From MRBY01 sp943371005 (GTDB taxonomy: Bacteria; Cyanobacteriota; Cyanobacteriia; Cyanobacteriales; MRBY01): a stretch of DNA of 64,000 nt. The translations under genes and the position numbers were made by a program. The stretch is taken from assembly GCA_943371005.1 (NCBI GenBank), contig CALRTB020000002.1, positions 248,001 through 312,000 on the forward strand, given 5' to 3'. The notes beneath the pieces are model-generated. The model did not search any database and was not told the origin of the DNA. It saw only the letters and a list, made by a program, of their open reading frames with translations. Positions 44,172 through 52,182 of the stretch are shown in pieces (position 1 is the first letter of the stretch; each line of letters opens with the position of its first letter).

Positions 44172-44569
44172 GCTTGTTCTTTCGTGTGGGTGACTTCAAT
44201 GACAGTATGCACATTACCACGGGGTTGGTAGTCCCCTTTGATCGTCATTTCGAGGGGGTCACAGGCCGCCACCAGGTCATCGAGAATTTGATTAACTGCT
44301 TCTTCGTGGGAAATATAGCGATCGCGGTAACCGTTGACATAAAGCTTGATCGCTTTTAGCTCCACCACTTTCTGATCCGGCACATAGGTAATGTAAATCG
44401 TCGCAAAGTCCGGGTAGCCAGAAAAAGGACATTTACAAGTGTATTCGGGCAGAGTGATGTTAATGGTATAACGTCGTCCGGGGCGAGGGTTCGGGAAGGT
44501 GATCAGCTCGCCGTTTTCAATTTCGCGCTCCCCATACTTGAGGGTCTGTGCTTCTGTGGTCTGGCCCAT
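44168..44569 (-). CDS. queF: NADPH-dependent 7-cyano-7-deazaguanine reductase
   Basis: Reduces preQ0 to preQ1 for queuosine in tRNA. 133 residues from ATG 44569 (MGQTTEAQTLKYGEREIENG), the unimodular type. Catalytic Cys in YTCKCPFSGYPDF, substrate Glu in ELKAIKLYVNGYRDRYISHEE. The longer upstream frame is not needed. First gene of the queF-lgt-cobU cluster, separated from gatC by a terminator. Confidence 0.93.
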   Translation of the reverse strand: MGQTTEAQTLKYGEREIENGELITFPNPRPGRRYTINITLPEYTCKCPFSGYPDFATIYITYVPDQKVVELKAIKLYVNGYRDRYISHEEAVNQILDDLVAACDPLEMTIKGDYQPRGNVHTVIEVTHTKEQA

Positions 44570-44664
44570 GGGTAAAACCTTAATATTTTTTAAAGAAACC
44601 GTATTGTATTGTACAAATCTTTGGAGGAGTCCTAGAAGATATTGATTCCCTCCCTGAAAACTCA

Positions 44665-44690
44665 TAAAAAAATCCCCTTGCGAGGATTTA
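44665..44690 (-). terminator. Intrinsic terminator of gatC
   Basis: On the minus strand AAATCCTC pairs with GGGGATTT (one G-U pair) across a GCAA tetraloop, followed by a U run. It lies about 35 bases after the gatC stop and before queF. Confidence 0.82.
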
Positions 44691-44720
44691 TCAAAGCCAA
44701 CTCAACGGAAACATTTCCGC

Positions 44721-45014
44721 CTATTCACTTTCACCGAGGATCTTGGGGACTCGGAAGTAGTCTTCTTCGCGATCTGGGGCATTGTCTAGCAACCTTTGGC
44801 GATCGCCAAAGGTTTTTTGCTCATCGGCGCGGGTGATATTACTCACATCAATGGCTCTGGTGGTCGGCTCTACATTGTCCGTGTCCAGTTCGCTGAGCTG
44901 TTCAACATAATCCAAAATCGCACTGAGTTGGGACGGTAAACGTTGTTCCTCTTCCGGCGTCAATTCCAACCGTGCCAAATGGGCAACCTTGCGAACCTGT
45001 TCAAGATCAATCAT
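44721..45014 (-). CDS. gatC: Aspartyl/glutamyl-tRNA amidotransferase subunit C
   Basis: 97-residue subunit of GatCAB, which converts Glu-tRNA-Gln to Gln-tRNA-Gln. It begins MIDLEQVRKVAHLARLELT and ends with NAPDREEDYFRVPKIL, matching the family. A HIP1-centred 24-base palindrome falls within the variable linker and encodes TFGDRQR. ATG at 45014. GatA and GatB are not in the window. Secure. Confidence 0.95.
   Translation of the reverse strand: MIDLEQVRKVAHLARLELTPEEEQRLPSQLSAILDYVEQLSELDTDNVEPTTRAIDVSNITRADEQKTFGDRQRLLDNAPDREEDYFRVPKILGESE
44791..44814. repeat. 24-bp perfect palindrome centred on HIP1, inside gatC
   Basis: AACCTTTGGCGATCGCCAAAGGTT reads the same on both strands and is centred on the HIP1 octamer. 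On the plus strand it is followed by six T, which gives it the look of a terminator antisense to gatC. It lies in the variable middle of GatC, so it does not disturb conserved residues. Confidence 0.85.
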
Positions 45015-45069
45015 GTTTAAATTCTCAATGTGAATGCTTGCTTTTTTAAAGTTTTAATAACGGGCTAAT

Positions 45070-45591
45070 TTAGAAAAAGACGTCCATTTCCGAGCGGCCA
45101 GTGGTTTTTAGCCAGTTTTGGGCTTCGATGTAGTTGTTTGGCGCAATGCGGATCGCCTGCTTCCAATATTCGGCGGCTTTATCAAAGAGCGCTTCTGATT
45201 CGTCTTCATTGCCGGCTTGCTTCGCCTTTTCGCCTTGGTAGTGGTAGACCACAGCAATGTTATTTAAGGCCTGGGGCATCCGAGGGTTGAGATCAATGGC
45301 TTCGTGGTAGAGTTCTAGGGCTTTACGGTGATCGCCGTTGCTGGCATAAATGAGGCCCATATTGTAGAGGATATAACTACGATCGTTGGGGTCATCTTCG
45401 AGTCTCAGGGCTTCTTCGTAGTTTTCGAGGGCTTCAGAATATTCCCCATCGGCTTGGGCCGACATCCCATCGCGATAATAGGCAAAGGCTTCTTTGGAGC
45501 GGTTATTGGTGGGCAGAATTTTGAGTATGATATCGGCCATCACCGTAAAGCTTTTGTCGATGAAATTATCGTTGCGCTGTGTTCTGGGCAT
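45070..45591 (-). CDS. ycf3: Photosystem I assembly protein Ycf3
   Basis: 173-residue TPR protein that helps assemble PSI. Begins MPRTQRNDNFIDKSFTVMAD, then three TPR motifs: FAYYRDGMSAQADGEYSEAL, ILYNMGLIYASNGDHRKAL and ALNNIAVVYHYQGEKAKQAG. It ends near TGRSEMDVFF. Length and sequence match Ycf3 of other cyanobacteria. Divergent from holA with 68 bases between. Confidence 0.96.
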   Translation of the reverse strand: MPRTQRNDNFIDKSFTVMADIILKILPTNNRSKEAFAYYRDGMSAQADGEYSEALENYEEALRLEDDPNDRSYILYNMGLIYASNGDHRKALELYHEAIDLNPRMPQALNNIAVVYHYQGEKAKQAGNEDESEALFDKAAEYWKQAIRIAPNNYIEAQNWLKTTGRSEMDVFF

Positions 45592-45659
45592 AATGGTTAC
45601 GTTGCGAGGGATGCTCTCTTTACTTTACCTTGATTTGTTTGTGATTTTAGCGGATTGCG

Positions 45660-46640
45660 ATGGCGGTGTATTTTTTCTGGGGAGAGGATGATTTTGCGAT
45701 CGCCCAGGCGGTGGATCAGATTAAGCAATCGGTCTTAGATCCGGCGTGGCTGTCGTTTAATTTTCAGACCTACGACGGTAGCAAAGAGGAAAGTACCGTT
45801 GATGCCCTCAACGAGGTGATGACGCCGCCCTTTGGCATGGGAGGACGCTTGATCTGGCTCAATGAAGCCACCCTGTGTCAATCCTGTTCAGATAGTCTTT
45901 TACAGGAATTACAACGCACGTTGCCCGTCGTCCCAGATAGCTCCCATCTCCTTATCACCAGTCGAAAAAAACCAGATAAGCGGCTAAAATCGACAAAATT
46001 TATCCATGAACACGCCAAAGTGCGAGAATTTTCACCGATTCCTCCCTGGCAGACAGAAGCCCTCACCGATCGAGTTAAGGCAACAGCGCGGGAATTGGGC
46101 GTTAATCTTGACCGACAAGCCACAGAATTGCTCGGTGAGGCGGTGGGAAATGATACGCGGCGGCTCTGGAATGAGTTGGAAAAGCTCAGAATTTATCAAG
46201 GGAACCGGACGCAACCGCTAACCCAATCTGACATTCAAATCCTGGTGGCAGCAACGAACCAAAATAGTTTGCAACTTTGTGAGGCGATCCGGGAAGGCAA
46301 TAGTGGTTTGGCGATTCAACTGGTGGGGGAACTGTTGGCGCAAAATGAACCAGCTCTGCGGATTGTCGCGACATTAATCGGGCAATTCCGGATGTGGACA
46401 ATTATCAAGGTAATGATTGAGGCCGGGGAACGGGACGATCAGGCGATCGCCAAACTCGCGGATCTCAAAAATCCCAAACGCTTATATTTTCTCAAAAAAG
46501 AGATTGCCCGGTTGCGGGGTCAGCAACTCCTCAAAACCCTGCCGATTTTGCTCGAACTTGAAGCCGGTCTAAAACAAGGGGCGATCGCTGCGGAGATTCT
46601 CCCGACTAAGATCATTGAACTCTGTCAGCATTTCCGTTAA
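45660..46640 (+). CDS. holA: DNA polymerase III delta subunit
   Basis: 326-residue clamp-loader subunit that opens the beta clamp. Begins MAVYFFWGEDDFAIAQAVDQI; conserved N-terminal region and the three-domain AAA-like organisation of HolA can be followed, with QLCEAIREGNSGLAIQL (about 205) and a C-terminal collar domain. ATG at 45660. Common bacterial length. No Walker A is expected in this subunit. Confidence 0.92.
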   Translation: MAVYFFWGEDDFAIAQAVDQIKQSVLDPAWLSFNFQTYDGSKEESTVDALNEVMTPPFGMGGRLIWLNEATLCQSCSDSLLQELQRTLPVVPDSSHLLITSRKKPDKRLKSTKFIHEHAKVREFSPIPPWQTEALTDRVKATARELGVNLDRQATELLGEAVGNDTRRLWNELEKLRIYQGNRTQPLTQSDIQILVAATNQNSLQLCEAIREGNSGLAIQLVGELLAQNEPALRIVATLIGQFRMWTIIKVMIEAGERDDQAIAKLADLKNPKRLYFLKKEIARLRGQQLLKTLPILLELEAGLKQGAIAAEILPTKIIELCQHFR

Positions 46641-46760
46641 ACCCTTGGAATCATGGCAGAAAAAACTTTTCCCCTGGAACTTCCCTCCCTAAAACCTATT
46701 CTTTAATATTGAATACGTTTAAAATTTGCCATCGCTGATTTTTATTCCCCATCGGTCATT

Positions 46761-47246
46761 ATGCTTTTACCCCGTCGCTTCCAAGATTATCTGCTGGGCA
46801 GTTGCCTTACCCTCAGCTCCCTGGGCTTGGGGCTAGCACCCCAATTAACCCTCAAACCGGAAATTCTTGGCTGGCAAAATCAGGCGATCGCCCAACAACC
46901 GAGCACCGCAGACATCAATCGCTATGCCGAGGCTTATCTAGCGATCTACGGCAACAACAGTATGGATAATCTCCTGCTGGAAGTCGAAAATCTCATTGGC
47001 CGCAAGCCGGACTGGGAAATTCGCTGCGATCAGCCCCAAAGCATTAACCGCCTCAATAACCGTGCTGCTATCGGGAAAGTACGTAACTACTGCAACAATG
47101 TCTTGCCCAATCTCATCGACGACATTATGCCCCGCAGCACCTTTAATCGCATTAGTAATCAGTTGCCCAATAACCCGACCCTCCAGGAACAAATTCAGGA
47201 TGCTATGTTCGATATCCTCAAACAAAAACAGGGCGGCGGCCGTTAA
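46761..47246 (+). CDS. Exported hypothetical protein
   Basis: 161 residues. A signal peptide or N-terminal anchor covers about 1-45 (SCLTLSSLGLGLAPQLTL then AIAQQPS, with a possible AxA-like cleavage near 44). The rest is polar with two Cys (RCDQPQ, NYCNNVL), perhaps a disulfide. Not recognised. A terminator lies at 47284-47310. Confidence 0.65.
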   Translation: MLLPRRFQDYLLGSCLTLSSLGLGLAPQLTLKPEILGWQNQAIAQQPSTADINRYAEAYLAIYGNNSMDNLLLEVENLIGRKPDWEIRCDQPQSINRLNNRAAIGKVRNYCNNVLPNLIDDIMPRSTFNRISNQLPNNPTLQEQIQDAMFDILKQKQGGGR

Positions 47247-47283
47247 CAGTCTTACTCTCACCTATCAAGCAGGATTCGCTATT

Positions 47284-47310
47284 CCCCCAAAACCATGGGG
47301 GATTTTTTTG
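47284..47310 (+). terminator. Intrinsic terminator of the exported hypothetical gene
   Basis: CCCCC pairs with GGGGG across an eight-base loop (AAAACCAT), followed by ATTTTTTT. It lies 37 bases after the stop at 47246. Confidence 0.82.
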
Positions 47311-47327
47311 CCCATCGGTACATACAC

Positions 47328-47362
47328 AAAAAAGGCGATCGCCAGGGGGCAGAGCGATCGCC
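47328..47362 (-). terminator. Terminator of the M48 protease gene, built from two HIP1 sites
   Basis: Minus-strand GGCGATCGC (47354-47362) pairs with GCGATCGCC (47334-47342), nine perfect pairs around an 11-base loop, followed by six U (47328-47333). It lies about 30 bases after the stop of the M48 gene. Each arm is a HIP1 octamer plus one base. Confidence 0.8.
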
Positions 47363-47392
47363 TAAAAGACTGAGTTAATAAGACCAAAAAAT

Positions 47393-48259
47393 TTAAAGCA
47401 GGGGCGACATCCGACTCCGATAACGTTGCTGATTTAACCCCTCCGCATAGAGCGAGCCTTGGGGATTCCCAGCATAACGGGCAGCTTTATTTTGAAGTCG
47501 AGCAATCCGATCATTGGTGGCTGGGTGGGTGCTCAAAAATTCAGGGGGACGACCACCGCTATTGGCAGCCATCAACTTCTTCATGAAGGAAGCCATCGCC
47601 TCCGGGGCATAGCCTGCCCTGGTCAACATATTAAACCCAAGATCATCTGCTTCCGTTTCATCACTGCGACTGTTGGGGTAATCAACGGCGATCGCCACTC
47701 CCAATTGGACAATCTGACTACTATCCAAGCCCGTCGCCGCCAGAATGCCCTGGTTTCGTGCCTGCATTCTCATCTGTTCTAGGGAATGTTTCGCCGCAAT
47801 GTGACCAATTTCGTGGCCAATCACACTGGCAAGTTCTGCCTCATTGGCGGCGGTTTTAATTAGCCCTGTGTTGACGTAGTTGTAGCCCCCCATGGTGGCA
47901 AAGGCATTCACACTGTCATCTTCTACGACAAAGAATCTGTAATTTAAATTGGGGCGTGTACTTTGGCGAGCGAGGCGTTGACCAATTTCGTTGATGTAAC
48001 TTACAACCCGCTGATTTTGATAGAGTTTTACCTGGCCGGAACGGGTCAGTTCATTGTGAATTTGTTGACCAAAGTCCTGTTCCTGGGCATCCGAGAGATT
48101 GGAGATTTGATAACTCTGTACCCCCCAGATTAAAACGCCCCGTAAAAGATTTTCAAAAAAACCCGCCTGGCTTACGGTGGGTGTCGCAAGGTTGACGCTG
48201 ATCGCGACAATGCAGGCTAATAGACCATACATCCAGCGTTTTTTCCGACGATGCAACAT
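47393..48259 (-). CDS. M48 family metalloprotease
   Basis: 288-residue zinc protease with an N-terminal hydrophobic segment (GLLACIVAISVNLATPTVSQA), so it is exported or membrane-anchored on the periplasmic side. The catalytic motif is HEIGHIAAKH (about 148-157), with the third ligand Glu in DETEADDLGFNML (about 205). Similar to BepA/LoiP-type envelope proteases. ATG at 48259. Terminates at an unusual HIP1 hairpin. Confidence 0.88.
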   Translation of the reverse strand: MLHRRKKRWMYGLLACIVAISVNLATPTVSQAGFFENLLRGVLIWGVQSYQISNLSDAQEQDFGQQIHNELTRSGQVKLYQNQRVVSYINEIGQRLARQSTRPNLNYRFFVVEDDSVNAFATMGGYNYVNTGLIKTAANEAELASVIGHEIGHIAAKHSLEQMRMQARNQGILAATGLDSSQIVQLGVAIAVDYPNSRSDETEADDLGFNMLTRAGYAPEAMASFMKKLMAANSGGRPPEFLSTHPATNDRIARLQNKAARYAGNPQGSLYAEGLNQQRYRSRMSPLL

Positions 48260-48395
48260 GATGCTTGTGTTCCTGTGGCTGTTTTTAATAGGGAAGGTAG
48301 ATTGGATGACAAACCAAGAATTTACCTATTTCCATGGTAACCAATCGCAATTTTCCTTTATGTCCTAAGACGGTCGCCCCCAGGGATTTAGTTCC

Positions 48396-48677
48396 TCAGT
48401 TCATGTTTTGGTAATAGTAAAAGTTAAAGGTTTCAAACATACCGCCGACAAAACCACAGGCGATCGCAATGACCAAGACCCCTTCCCAAATGCGTCCATT
48501 GCCAAACACTTTCAGAACATTACCAAAGGCATCTGTTAACAGTTCAACGGTTACCCCAGGGAAAATCCCCACCGCTGCACAGAGAGTCAAAAGTAAACCG
48601 CAAACCACCATCGGCGCCAAAAAGCTCATCGTAACGGTGATAAACAGTGAAGGGAAAAATTTAGGGGTCGCTTTCAT
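48396..48677 (-). CDS. Small two-helix membrane protein
   Basis: 93 residues with two long hydrophobic segments (about 9-39 and 63-83) and the C-terminal tail FETFNFYYYQNMN rich in Tyr/Phe. Not recognised. ATG at 48677. Alone between the M48 gene and the DUF2470 gene; the flanking 227-base gap (48678-48904) shows no gene. Confidence 0.6.
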   Translation of the reverse strand: MKATPKFFPSLFITVTMSFLAPMVVCGLLLTLCAAVGIFPGVTVELLTDAFGNVLKVFGNGRIWEGVLVIAIACGFVGGMFETFNFYYYQNMN

Positions 48678-48904
48678 AAGTCAGGAGATCCTTAGCCACA
48701 AGCGCTCGTTTTCTTTAGGATATGGCGCGTTGAACTGACTTTAGAGTAGCCAATTAAACGGAATGCATACTATAAAGGACATGATTCTTAAATGTTTATA
48801 AAATTTTGAGATGTGTCAGGCCACTCAGAAACCGCCCATCCCCCACAGAGTGCTTGAGATCGACGGTTTTAGACAAACTATGATTCAAGTTACTAGGGGT
48901 CTAC

Positions 48905-49189
48905 TTAGGCAGGATCGGCTTGGGCTGCTTGCATCATTTCGACTAAAACAGTATGGGCATCTTTAGCATTGGCCAAGGTTTTGGGGAAAGGAATCCGTAC
49001 TGCTTCTGTGCCGGTTGTGCCAGTCACTTCGAGGGCCATCCCCGTTTCATCAAGGGACAACATTTTTGCGGCTTCTGCACTATGACATTGGCCAAAATGC
49101 TTTGCGTAAAGGAGAACCGCGTCGCCATGGTCTTTGTTCATGTGGTTACAAATGCGATCGCTTACTGCGGCAGTGATAATTTCAGACAT
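48905..49189 (-). CDS. DUF2470-domain protein
   Basis: 94 residues from ATG 49189 (MSEIITAAVSDRICNHMNKD); the upstream frame is longer but unsupported. The sequence NHMNKDHGDAVLLYAKHFG is the DUF2470 signature, a domain found alone in cyanobacteria and fused to flavin/heme-oxygenase-like proteins elsewhere; the two conserved His may bind heme or metal, which is not shown. Function unknown. Start has a weak ribosome site. Confidence 0.75.
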   Translation of the reverse strand: MSEIITAAVSDRICNHMNKDHGDAVLLYAKHFGQCHSAEAAKMLSLDETGMALEVTGTTGTEAVRIPFPKTLANAKDAHTVLVEMMQAAQADPA

Positions 49190-49278
49190 GGTTTGTAAAA
49201 AAGAACGATAAATCTTGATCAAAAATAATAGGGTGCCAACCCTAAAAAGTACGGATGGATCGTCATGCTGCTGAGGAT

Positions 49279-50202
49279 CTAATTAGCCAGTAAATCGATC
49301 AGAGCGGCTTTGAGATCCGGAAATTTAAACTGGAAACCGGTCTCCTCAGTCCGTTTAGGCAGTACTTTTTGCCCTTCTAAGACGACCTTTGCACCATCAC
49401 TGAGGAGTAATTCTAAAACAAAGCCGGGGACAGGTAGCCAAGCCGGACGTTTCATGACGGAGCCTAGGGTTTGGGCCAGAGTTTCCATGGTGACTGGATT
49501 GGGCGCAGTGCCGTTGTAGATGCCTTGCCAATCGGCGCGGGTGAGGGCCATTTCAATCAAGCTAACAAGATCATCTCGGTGGATCCAAGAGACCCACTGC
49601 TTACCTGTACCGAGGGGGCCACCCACAAAAGTATTGAAGGCGAGAATCATCTTTGCGAGGGCGCCTCCTTCCTTGGCAAGGACAATCCCAAACCGGAGAA
49701 TGACGGTGCGAGTGCCGTGGTTTTGGGCTTCTAGGGCCGCCGCTTCCCAGGCTTGACAAACGTCGGCGAGAAAGTCGTTTCCGGGAGGACTCGTTTCAGT
49801 GTAGGTGGCGGTTTCACTGGTGCCGTAATAGCCGACAGCAGAGGGATTAATGAGTACCTGGGGTTTTTTGTCGGCTTTGGCGATCGCCTCAACGATTTTT
49901 TCTGTCCCCCCCTGGCGACTGTGGCGAATTTCTTGCTTATAGCTGGGCGTCCAGCGTTGTTCTGCAATGGGAGCTCCGGCCAGATTTACCACCGCATCGC
50001 AGCCAGAAATACAGTCCTGCCAGGGGCCTGATTCCGTGGGCGTATAGGCCACAATCTTGAGCTTCGGATAGGCTGAGGCTGGAAAAATGCCTTGGGCTTT
50101 GGCCTCGCTGCGGGTCAAGACTAAAAGCTCATGGGTAGGGTACAAGCGTTCAACTAAGCGTTGTCCCACAAGACCTGTTGCACCGGTAATCGCAATTTTC
50201 AT
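49279..50202 (-). CDS. TIGR01777 family NAD(P)-binding epimerase-like protein
   Basis: 307-residue short-chain-dehydrogenase-like Rossmann protein. GATGLVGQRLVERL (7-20) is the dinucleotide loop, NLAGAPIAEQRW (about 73) and SAVGYYG (about 121, catalytic-type YYG) follow, with a C-terminal DUF1731-like end. Related to the Escherichia YfcH/plant SulA-like proteins. Its substrate is not known. Confidence 0.85.
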   Translation of the reverse strand: MKIAITGATGLVGQRLVERLYPTHELLVLTRSEAKAQGIFPASAYPKLKIVAYTPTESGPWQDCISGCDAVVNLAGAPIAEQRWTPSYKQEIRHSRQGGTEKIVEAIAKADKKPQVLINPSAVGYYGTSETATYTETSPPGNDFLADVCQAWEAAALEAQNHGTRTVILRFGIVLAKEGGALAKMILAFNTFVGGPLGTGKQWVSWIHRDDLVSLIEMALTRADWQGIYNGTAPNPVTMETLAQTLGSVMKRPAWLPVPGFVLELLLSDGAKVVLEGQKVLPKRTEETGFQFKFPDLKAALIDLLAN

Positions 50203-50349
50203 TGAAAAAAGTTTAAATCATCAAGGATATACACAAATTGTGGCGTAATGGCCCTCGTGGCGACAACGCCCCCCTGTCTTTGAGAGCTGTGCTAGCATAG
50301 GCGGAAATATTGAGTCTAGCGTCTTTCTTTTAAACATTACGCAGAGAAT

Positions 50350-50850
50350 ATGGCCAAGGTATTGGTGCTAAATGCCTCCTATGAACCGCTCAACATTACC
50401 AGTTGGCGTCGGGCAGTGGTGCTGTTGCTCAAAGACAAAGCCGAAAGCCTAGAACACAATGGCCGCGTCATTTACCAGAATTTTCCTCTCCCCACAGTTA
50501 TTCGCCTGCGCCACTATATTAAAGTGCCCTACCGCGAGATTCCCCTCACCCGTAAAAATATTCTGGAACGCGATCGCCACACCTGCCAATATTGTCGTAA
50601 GCGCGGCGAGCAACTGACCCTCGACCACATTATTCCGCGATCGCGGGGCGGCGTAGACAGTTGGGAAAACCTCGTCACCGCTTGTATGCGTTGCAATGTC
50701 CGCAAGGGCAATCGCACCCCCAAAGAAGCTGAAATGGAGTTATTGATCCAGCCGCGCAAACCCCACAGTAGTCTTTATTTTGAGCTTTTAAAATACACCC
50801 GGGACGATCTCAACCACGAATGGCGCAAATATGTGATCGGCATTAACTAG
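50350..50850 (+). CDS. HNH endonuclease
   Basis: 166 residues. The zinc-stabilised HNH nuclease motif is in CQYCRKRGEQLTLDHIIPRS (about 76-95), followed by CMRCNVRKGNRTPKEA (about 115). It belongs to a family very common in cyanobacteria, possibly for DNA repair or antiphage defence, but not tied to a known system here. ATG at 50350. Converges with the efflux adaptor gene. Confidence 0.85.
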   Translation: MAKVLVLNASYEPLNITSWRRAVVLLLKDKAESLEHNGRVIYQNFPLPTVIRLRHYIKVPYREIPLTRKNILERDRHTCQYCRKRGEQLTLDHIIPRSRGGVDSWENLVTACMRCNVRKGNRTPKEAEMELLIQPRKPHSSLYFELLKYTRDDLNHEWRKYVIGIN

Positions 50851-50861
50851 CTTCCCGCGCT

Positions 50862-52124
50862 TTACTGGAAGACTTCCTCGGTTTGGGGAAAGACAGGGGT
50901 GCCATCGGTCAAATTGAGAATGCCCGTGGTAATCACCTGTTCTCCGGTGGTTAATCCTTCTAATACTTGGTAGCGATCGCCTTCAATGGCCCCTAAAGTG
51001 ACGGGTTTTTGCACAGCAATTAAAGGCGGATCATTTTCCCCTTGGGCATCGGGATTGGGGGCGGTGACGAAAACAAAGGTTTCTGCACCAATGCGCGATA
51101 CCGCAGTAACAGGGACAGAAACCCCCGTTTGCTGACTCAGAATCAGTTTGGCCTTGACTAGTTGCCCTGTGAAAAGGCGATTGTCAGGATTATCAAAGCT
51201 AGCCTTCGCCAAAATGGTTTGGGACGTAAAGTCTACTTCCGGGGAAATAAAACTCACTTGACCGCGACCCACGGTTTCTAGGGTGCGATAGTCGATCAGT
51301 TCGACGGGTAAGGAGAGGCGGAGATCGGGGGCTTGCTCGATGGGCACAAAAAAGTTCAGGCTGAGGCGCGTATTTTGGGCAATGGTGCCAATGGTGGCTC
51401 CCTGTTCGAGGTAGTCTCCTTGTTGAACGGTTAGGTCGCCGATGATGCCGGCAACGGGGGCCGTTACCTGGGTTTCCCGGAGATCTTCATTGGCGATCGC
51501 CACTGTATTGCTTGATTGACGGAGATTGGCTTTAGCTTGGTTTACACTTGCTTGGGCGGCCTTAATCCGTTGATTGATGGTATTTAGTCGCGCCTTGGCC
51601 ACCTCTAGATCCCGCTGGCTCTGGTCGAGATCCCGCTGGGGTAATGCCCCGGTATCCACTAAGCTTTTAATCCGTCGCAGATCCTGTTCCCGGAGTTTTA
51701 GATCGGCCTGGGCTTCGAGTTTTTCGGCATTGACGGCACTGAGTTGGGCTTCGGCATTGGTTTGGGCCGCCCGGGCTGCTTCTACCCCGGCGATCGCCTG
51801 TTGCAAAGAAGCCTGGCTGCGCTCTGACTTGAGCGTCAAAATAGGGGTTCCCGCCGCGACAGTGTCTCCCTCTTGGATTTGAATGGCTTGGACAATGCCG
51901 TCGACTTCTGGTTTGAGGGTCACGAGATTATCAGCTTCTAAAACCCCCACATATTCAGTGGTGGTGGCCAGCAGGTCTGAATCTAAGGTTTCGAATTTCA
52001 CCGGTACTCCCTGAGGAGTTTGGGCTTGGGGCGGTGGCCCACCACAGCCACTTAGGTTCACGGCACAGCTTACAACTAGACTTAAAACCACTGGCGATCG
52101 CCAATCACTCCGGGACACACCCAT
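50862..52124 (-). CDS. RND-type periplasmic adaptor (membrane-fusion) lipoprotein
   Basis: 420 residues. Signal with lipobox LSGC (about 27), then the barrel-sandwich halves (VDGIVQAIQIQEGDTVAAGTP, about 74, and TAPVAGIIGDLTVQQGDYL, about 220) around a long coiled-coil hairpin rich in Ala, Gln, Glu and Arg (about 100-205). It bridges an inner-membrane pump and an outer-membrane channel. No pump gene is adjacent, so the partner is elsewhere. Confidence 0.88.
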   Translation of the reverse strand: MGVSRSDWRSPVVLSLVVSCAVNLSGCGGPPPQAQTPQGVPVKFETLDSDLLATTTEYVGVLEADNLVTLKPEVDGIVQAIQIQEGDTVAAGTPILTLKSERSQASLQQAIAGVEAARAAQTNAEAQLSAVNAEKLEAQADLKLREQDLRRIKSLVDTGALPQRDLDQSQRDLEVAKARLNTINQRIKAAQASVNQAKANLRQSSNTVAIANEDLRETQVTAPVAGIIGDLTVQQGDYLEQGATIGTIAQNTRLSLNFFVPIEQAPDLRLSLPVELIDYRTLETVGRGQVSFISPEVDFTSQTILAKASFDNPDNRLFTGQLVKAKLILSQQTGVSVPVTAVSRIGAETFVFVTAPNPDAQGENDPPLIAVQKPVTLGAIEGDRYQVLEGLTTGEQVITTGILNLTDGTPVFPQTEEVFQ

Positions 52125-52182
52125 ACATCAATTCCTCAACCAGAAATAAAATCACTCCTAACAAGGGTACACAAAGTTTTCC

